Part shown: positions 57,870 to 64,000 of the stretch, in pieces
How positions within the stretch are numbered: position 1 is the first letter of the stretch
Layout: each line of letters opens with the position of its first letter
Assembly: GCA_025738555.1 (NCBI GenBank)
Contig: JAOVFP010000001.1
Span: 7,378,001-7,442,000, forward strand
DNA length: 64,000 bases
Source of the DNA: Cyathus striatus
Lineage: Eukaryota > Basidiomycota > Agaricomycetes > Agaricales > Nidulariaceae
Direction: 5' to 3'
Made by a program: the position numbers and the translations under genes
The notes under the pieces: model-generated
What the model was told of the DNA's origin: nothing
Databases searched by the model: none
What the model saw: the letters and a program-made list of their open reading frames with translations, nothing else

Positions 57870-59929
57870 AATTTCCTTACTACTTTATCCTGCTGCTTGT
57901 TCACAATCAAATGACAGGGTTGACATTGGTCAGAACATTGGCTTCGGTTCTTCAGCTGAGTGTATTTGCCAATATGCTGGCCCCATAAGTAATACAGTGG
58001 GAAACATAGATCTTATTTGTAACATTTAACACTCTCTTAGTTGTTATATTGCAATTATGTCAGCACTGGCAAGTAATGTTGCTTTATATTCCTTTAGGGA
58101 TCAAGATTAATATTGCAACTTCAACAAATGAATGATAGAGACCTGGGGGAGTGCAGTCTAATGGTATCTTGGTCAATTATCTTCACACACAGGGACATGA
58201 CACATATATTGTTGGAAGAAGGGAATAGGATATGCAATTCAGAATATACACCTTCTGTGTTTACTTGAATTATGCCCAAGTATTGGTTCAGTGACTATGT
58301 TGCTTCTCTCCTTCTCCACCTTCCCTTCGAGTCGGTTGAAAGACCATTCAACCTGAGGCATTCTAAGGTGTACAAAGAAGCCATTAGCGAAATGGTGAGT
58401 TATTTGGGGGACATAACATCGATAAAAGAACTCTGAAATGAGTTCTGAATGAGTTTGGAGAGCATTTGGAGAGGGGGGGTTGCAACATAAGAGTGAATTT
58501 GAGACAGTGGAAAGGGAGAGGCAAGTGGAAAGTGACAAGATATAAGTGAGGTTGTCAATATAATCTCAAACTGAGTGAGGGATAAATTTACTGGGGGATA
58601 AAGTAGGTAGATACAGGCTTTTTATAAGAAAAGAGGTTGAGTAAGCTACTTAGCGATGGATATTTCTACCATGTAAGTTAGGGAGATTGGACTGTAAGGT
58701 AGACATAAGTTTTGAGAGGAATAGAGTGGTGGCTTGAGTTGACAATAAAATTTTAGAGGGAACTTGGGGGTGAGGAGACTCAGTTATTGGGTGAGTGCCA
58801 AGCTAGTGGGTTGTTTCAACTTGTCAGGGTTTCTTGTACTCTTCTAGCACCGGTTCGACAATCATGTGTTTTATGTGCGTAATTGAAGTGTTTAGTGGTG
58901 GTCAGTGGTGAGGGGGTGAGGAGAAGTGGTGAAGAGAGAGAGGGGAAAAATGTATAATGCGTAAACTGTAGTTTGATGCATCAATTGCAGTACACAACAG
59001 TCATGTGACTTGGTTGCTGTACTTCAAGAAATGTTGAGCTTTGTAGTGCAGGCGAACCTCAATGAAGTGAGCCATCCCTCGACCTATCTAATGAACTGAG
59101 ATGAGAGTGTAGATAGTTGAGATTCTTAGAGTTTTAATAGAATAACAATGTCTTATAATTTATGATGAACTCGTTCTCTTCAGTTTTAACCCCCCTGCTT
59201 TGTTAGTTTGCTGTTAGTGCTCTAACTACATTATAGGAGCTATTCTACTATTTTATTTAACACCCTGAGTCCTGCTTAATATTTTACACCTTATAACCTT
59301 GTCATAATCCCTCACATGTTGCATTTACTTTCTGCCTACCATACTTGCTCTCTTTTGAGGATTTTTGTATCATTTTTATACCCTCCAGGAGTCCCTATTA
59401 AGTAGTAGTTCAATTATTAAAGCTATGTCTACTTAACTTATATATAGGTAGTAGGCTTTGCTGCTTGCCAGCCCTACTTCTTTATCAGATATATTCCAGA
59501 GAGAATGATGGTCACTTCAAATGCCACACATATCTTCCTCAGCAAGGTCATTCATGCCATGAGGCACTCTAATCCCAATCCCTCAGCTAACACATCTGCT
59601 TCATGAAGGAGTCTGAGACCTTTCTGGATATGTCAGGCATCAAATTCAGTTCCAAAAGGGTACTGGATCTGAGCCAGCTGGGTACACAGCCAATGGCAAC
59701 ATCTGGGGTACACATACCATACCCTACTTATGTTTGGTAACAATATACCTGTATTACTAGCACTATGCCACTACATTACCATAGAATATAGTTAGATTTA
59801 CATATTCACTAACGGACTATGTGACCTGTTATTAAAACACAAAGTATAAATGAAGAAACATGAGTTACATGTGATATGATCTGGCTAATTTATATGGTAT
59901 TTTTGAAATTTGTGTTTTGGGACACATAG
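57870..59929. other. Intergenic, nothing recognised
   Basis: AT-rich, CpG-poor. Short frames on both strands lack motifs. Confidence 0.4.
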
Positions 59930-60345
59930 CTGTGTCCTGCTTGGTACCTTTCCAAGTCAATTCTGTTAATATACATGCAAAGTATTTCCACTTTAAATAT
60001 ACATATCCAATGTTCTACAGGCATGTAAAAGTAATATAACATGTTGTTGATGTACTATATATCTTCATATCTGGTAATACTTAATTTACTGTTGTAGAGA
60101 ACAGTAGAGAAAAGAATATAATACATTGTTATTCAGAATGCAAATGGTAAATGTAGAAATATATACAAGCTGAGGGAATATGTGATGGTACCTGGATAAT
60201 TGATGTTCACATCCTTTCGGGAATGCATGTTTTGCAATATGCAACAGAACACTCCCATTATTCTACACATAAAAATATTACCTCTCAAAATATGTGTATT
60301 CAAGATTCTGGTGGTGTGGGAGAGTTGGATATCATGATGTTGAGT
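59930..60345. repeat. ~300-bp satellite, part left of the foldback element
   Basis: One unit and part of another. Landmarks are GAACAGTAGAG, TAAATGTAGAAATATA, ATTGATGTTCACATC and ATTCTACACATA, in the same order as in 62636-64000. Confidence 0.8.
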
Positions 60346-62635
60346 GGTGTCAGCCAATTTGATTGCAAATTGCTCAGGAAAAATGAGTGCTAGTGATCCT
60401 GATTCTCCACCAAAAAAATGAGTGCCATTTTTATAAGGCATATTCAGTAAATGTAATGGAGTGGTGATCATTGGCACTCATTTATGTATTGTTGTTGATT
60501 ACTAGGGAACTATATTAGTATAGTATGGAGGCACTCAAAAGTGATCATTTTAAGAATATTAGAAGGTGATCATTGGCACTCATTTATGTATTGTTGTTGA
60601 TTACTAGGGAATTATATTAGTATAGTATGGAGGCACTCAAAAGTGATCATTGGCACTCATTTCTGTATTATGGTTTATTACTAGGGGATAGTATTAGTAT
60701 AGAATGAGGGCACTCAAAAGTGATCATTTAATGAATATTAGGAGGTGATCATTGGCACTCATTTATGTATTGCTAGTACTGATTACTAGTTGATCTGCGC
60801 TTCGCATTTGTCACATACTTCCCGCGTGTCACGTTTGTCACACATATTCCCGCGTTTCGCATTTGTCACATATTTCCTGCGTGTCACATCCGTCACATAT
60901 ATTCCCGCGCTTCGCATTTGTCACATACTTCCTGCGTGTCACATCCGTCACATATGTTCCCGCGATTCACATCTGTCACATATTTCCTTCGCGTCACGTT
61001 CGTCACATATATTCCCACGCATCACATTTGTCACATTCTTCCCGCGCGTCACGTTCGTCACACATTTGTCACAATTTTCACGCGCGTCACGTCTGTCACA
61101 ATTCTCCCACACTATGCATATATCACACTTGTCACGCTTTAGCGCGTTTGTCACGCTTTAGCGCGTTTGTCACGCTTTAGCGCGTTTGTCACGCTTTAGC
61201 GCGTTTGTCACGCTTTAGCGCGTTTGTCACGCTTTAGCGCGTTTGTCACGCTTTAGCGCGTTTGTCACGCTTTAGCGCGTTTGTCACGCTTTAGCGCGTT
61301 TGTCACGCTTTAGCGCGTTTGTCACGCTTTAGCGCGTTTGTCACGCTTTAGCGCGTTTGTCATGCTTTGTATGCGCGTCACACGTCACGTTTGTCACGTT
61401 CTTTATGAGCGTTACGCTTTTATGTATGTCACACGTGTCACGTCTTTGAGGCGCGTCACGCCGTGACAATCTGCATGCATGTCACACTTTTCACATGTTA
61501 TATATGTCATTTTTAAAAAATGCATCGAAAACAATATGTACTTGTAGAATTGAAGATTGTAACTTACTCCACTCTCATGACAACTTGAATAGTAGTAGAG
61601 ATAAAAAAATCTCATGTGATTGGAAAGCATGATATTTGTGAAGAAGTTGCAATGCACTTGAAAAATGTGACATACATGAAAAATACATGATGCATTTTTT
61701 AAAAATGACATATATAACATGTGAAAAGTGTGACATGCATGCAGATTGTCACGGCGTGACGCGCCTCAAAGACGTGACACGTGTGACATACATAAAAGCG
61801 TAACGCTCATAAAGAACGTGACAAACGTGACGTGTGACGCGCATACAAAGCGTGACAAACGCGCTAAAGCGTGACAAGTGTGATATATGCATAGTGTGGG
61901 AGAATTGTGACAGACGTGACGCGCGTGAAAATTGTGACAAATGTGTGACGAACGTGACGCGCGGGAAGAATGTGACAAATGTGATGCGTGGGAATATATG
62001 TGACGAACGTGACGCGAAGGAAATATGTGACAGATGTGAATCGCGGGAACATATGTGACGGATGTGACACGCAGGAAGTATGTGACAAATGCGAAGCGCG
62101 GGAATATATGTGACGGATGTGACACGCAGGAAATATGTGACAAATGCGAAACGCGGGAATATGTGTGACAAACGTGACACGCGGGAAGTATGTGACAAAT
62201 GCGAAGCGCAGATCAACTAGTAATCAGTACTAGCAATACATAAATGAGTGCCAATGATCACCTCCTAATATTCATTAAATGATCACTTTTGAGTGCCCTC
62301 ATTCTATACTAATACTATCCCCTAGTAATAAACCATAATACAGAAATGAGTGCCAATGATCACTTTTGAGTGCCTCCATACTATACTAATATAATTCCCT
62401 AGTAATCAACAACAATACATAAATGAGTGCTAATGATCACTTTTGAGTGTCCTCATACTATACTAATATAATCCCCTAGTTGTCAATAGCAATACATAAA
62501 TGAGTGCCAATGATCACCACTCCATTACATTTACTGAATATGCCTTATAAAAATGGCACTCATTTTTTTGGTGGAGAATCAGGATCACTAGCACTCATTT
62601 TTCCTGAGCAATTTGCAATCAAATTGGCTGACACT
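60346..62635. mobile_element. Foldback element, near-palindrome of 2.29 kb
   Basis: The left arm (60346-61526) and right arm (61689-62635) are inverted copies around a 162-nt spacer. From the outside in, each arm has the terminus GGTGTCAGCCAATTTGATTG, three or four copies of a ~75-105-bp unit with GTGATCATTGGCACTCATTT, then a CpG-rich block of GTCACA words in alternating 17-20-bp units. The left arm alone carries twelve 19-bp repeats (61131-61358). No transposase; the frames on both strands are repeats of the same low-complexity peptide. The heptamer TGATGTT lies outside both ends (60335 and 62640), but a clean duplication is not proven. Confidence 0.88.
61131..61358. repeat. Twelve perfect 19-bp tandem repeats
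   Basis: GTCACGCTTTAGCGCGTTT occurs twelve times without a single difference. The mirror arm has one copy (61857-61875, reversed). Each unit contains CGCTTTAGCG, a near-perfect palindrome. Confidence 0.95.
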
Positions 62636-64000
62636 TATGTGATGTTAGTATACTACCATATCTTCATGTTCTATAACACATTACTTATTTCAATAGAGTT
62701 CAGTAAAGTGGATTAAATGCTGAACATTAGATGATGTTATTCAAAATGCAAACAATTAATGTAGAATTATAAAGTAGCCAAGGGAACATCTAATTGCACA
62801 TGAATAATTTATGTGCACATCATTTGTAGAATTTGTGTTTCACAAAAATACAGCTGAGCCCTCCTGTTATTCTACACGCAAAATAAATCCACACAAAATA
62901 TACATATCCAATGTCCAGGAGGTGCAGGAAAGTCATATAACATGATAATGGTGTACTACATATCCTCAACTCCTATAATACACTATTTAGTCCAACAGAG
63001 CACAGTAGAGGGGATTAAATGGTGGGTATAATATATTGTTCATCAGAACACAAATAATAGATGTAGAAATATACATTAGCCAAGGGAACATGTGATAGGA
63101 CCCAGATAATTGATGTTCACATCATTTGTGGAATGTGTGTTTTGCGAAATGCAGCAGACCCCTCTCATTATTCTACACACAAAATACAACTGCTCGAAAT
63201 ATGTGTATCCAAGGTTTGGAGGTGTGAGAAAGCCCTATAATAATATTCTGGTGTACTATATATTTTCATGGTTTGTAATAATTAATTTATTGTTGTAAGG
63301 AACAGTAGAGGAGAGAGTATAATACATGGATATTAAAAACACAAATGATAAATGTAGAAATCTAAATTTGCCAAGGGAACATGTAATGGGATCTGGATAT
63401 TTGATGTTCACATCATTTGTGGAATGTGCATTTTGCAACATGCAACAGACTCCTCCTGTTACTCTACATGCAAAGTATGGCTACTCAGAATATACATATC
63501 CAGTGATTAGGAGGTGTGGGAAAGTCATATAACATGATGGTGGTGTATGATATATATTCAACTCCTATAATACATTATCTAGTTCAATAGAGGACTGTAG
63601 AGGGGATTATATAGTAGGTATAATATATCATTCATCAGAACTCAAACAATAGATGCAGAAATACACACTAGCTGAGGGAACATGTGATGGGGTCTGGATA
63701 ATTAATGTTCACATCATTTGTGGAATGTGCATTTTGCAAAATGCAGCAGACCCCTCTTGTCATTCTACATGCATAATACAACGACTCGAAATATGCGTAT
63801 CCGAGGTTTTGGAGATGTGAGAAAGTCCTATAATAATGTTCTTGTGCACTACATATCTTCATGTTTTACAATACTTAAATTATTGTTTTAGAGAACAGTA
63901 GAGGAGAGTGTATAATACATTGATATTCAAAATGCAAATGATAAATGTATCCGAATAATTGATGCTCACATCATTTGTGGAATATGTGTTTCATGAAACA
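62636..64000. repeat. ~300-bp satellite, part right of the foldback element
   Basis: Units marked by TGTTCACATCATTTGTGGAA or variants at about 62815, 63115, 63407, 63710 and 63965, spacing about 255-303 bp, extending past the window end. Alternate units share extra features (CGAAATATGTGTATCC at 63198 and 63788), hinting at a two-unit higher-order repeat. The small minus-strand frames with NAHSTNDVNI recur only because of the repeat. Confidence 0.85.

Noticed and set aside
60790..62216. Frames with repeated SHLSH/VTYF peptides, mirrored on both strands
   Set aside because: They are low-complexity translations of the GTCACA repeats in the two arms of the foldback element; the same peptide appears on both strands because of the palindrome.
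60335..62646. TGATGTT on both sides of the foldback element as a target duplication
   Set aside because: It is not directly next to the inverted termini and the word also fits the satellite background, so it was not called as a duplication.
62808..63980. CRISPR-like regular repeats
   Set aside because: The whole ~300-bp unit is conserved rather than short repeats with unique spacers, and the sequence is fungal; it is a satellite.

Overview
The window looks like nuclear DNA of an Agaricomycete (mushroom-forming basidiomycete) with a transposon-loaded genome. The evidence is: two KDZ-type transposons whose transposases carry the CxC5/CxC6 cysteine clusters described from such fungi; a gene starting with a DUF6535-like membrane domain; introns of about 50-60 nt with GT-AG ends; a Ypt35-like PX protein; and a seven-helix membrane protein of a type common in these fungi. 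All family assignments were made by eye. No database search was possible.

Layout. 1-28.7 kb is repeat DNA with very few CpG dinucleotides. An older KDZ element (about 2067-16897) is split by a younger KDZ element (3632-11692). The younger one has an 8-bp target-site duplication and landed just after codon 4 of the older element's first gene. Each element carries a two-gene cassette: a lysine/serine-rich accessory protein, then the transposase. 17.4-18.6 kb is a decayed copy of a repeat that is better preserved at 41.1-42.3 kb. 18.9-21.4 kb is an element with ~500-bp terminal inverted repeats. 21.4-27.2 kb (minus strand) is a decayed DDE transposase gene, cut by an unidentified ~1.2-kb insertion and by a hAT-like element with a perfect 8-bp duplication. 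A solo LTR with a 5-bp duplication lies at 27224-27829.

28.8-44.3 kb is a CpG-containing host gene island. It holds a large DUF6535-like/HEAT-repeat gene (29654-36839), a PX-domain gene (39358-40355) and a seven-helix membrane protein gene (42720-43982), all on the plus strand. 44.3-48.2 kb is again repeats. At 48500-50336 (minus) is a membrane-anchored GH16-like gene whose catalytic motif appears lost. 51.5-64 kb is mostly decayed repeats: a hAT transposase C-terminus, two MITEs, solo repeat arms, a membrane-protein remnant, and a ~300-bp satellite. A 2.3-kb near-palindromic foldback element interrupts the satellite, and one of its arms carries twelve perfect 19-bp repeats.

A common thread is C-to-T decay at CpG. 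Paired copies differ mainly at CpG sites, and many transposase stop codons are TGA where relatives have CGA. This fits cytosine methylation or a RIP-like process acting on repeats while the gene islands were spared.
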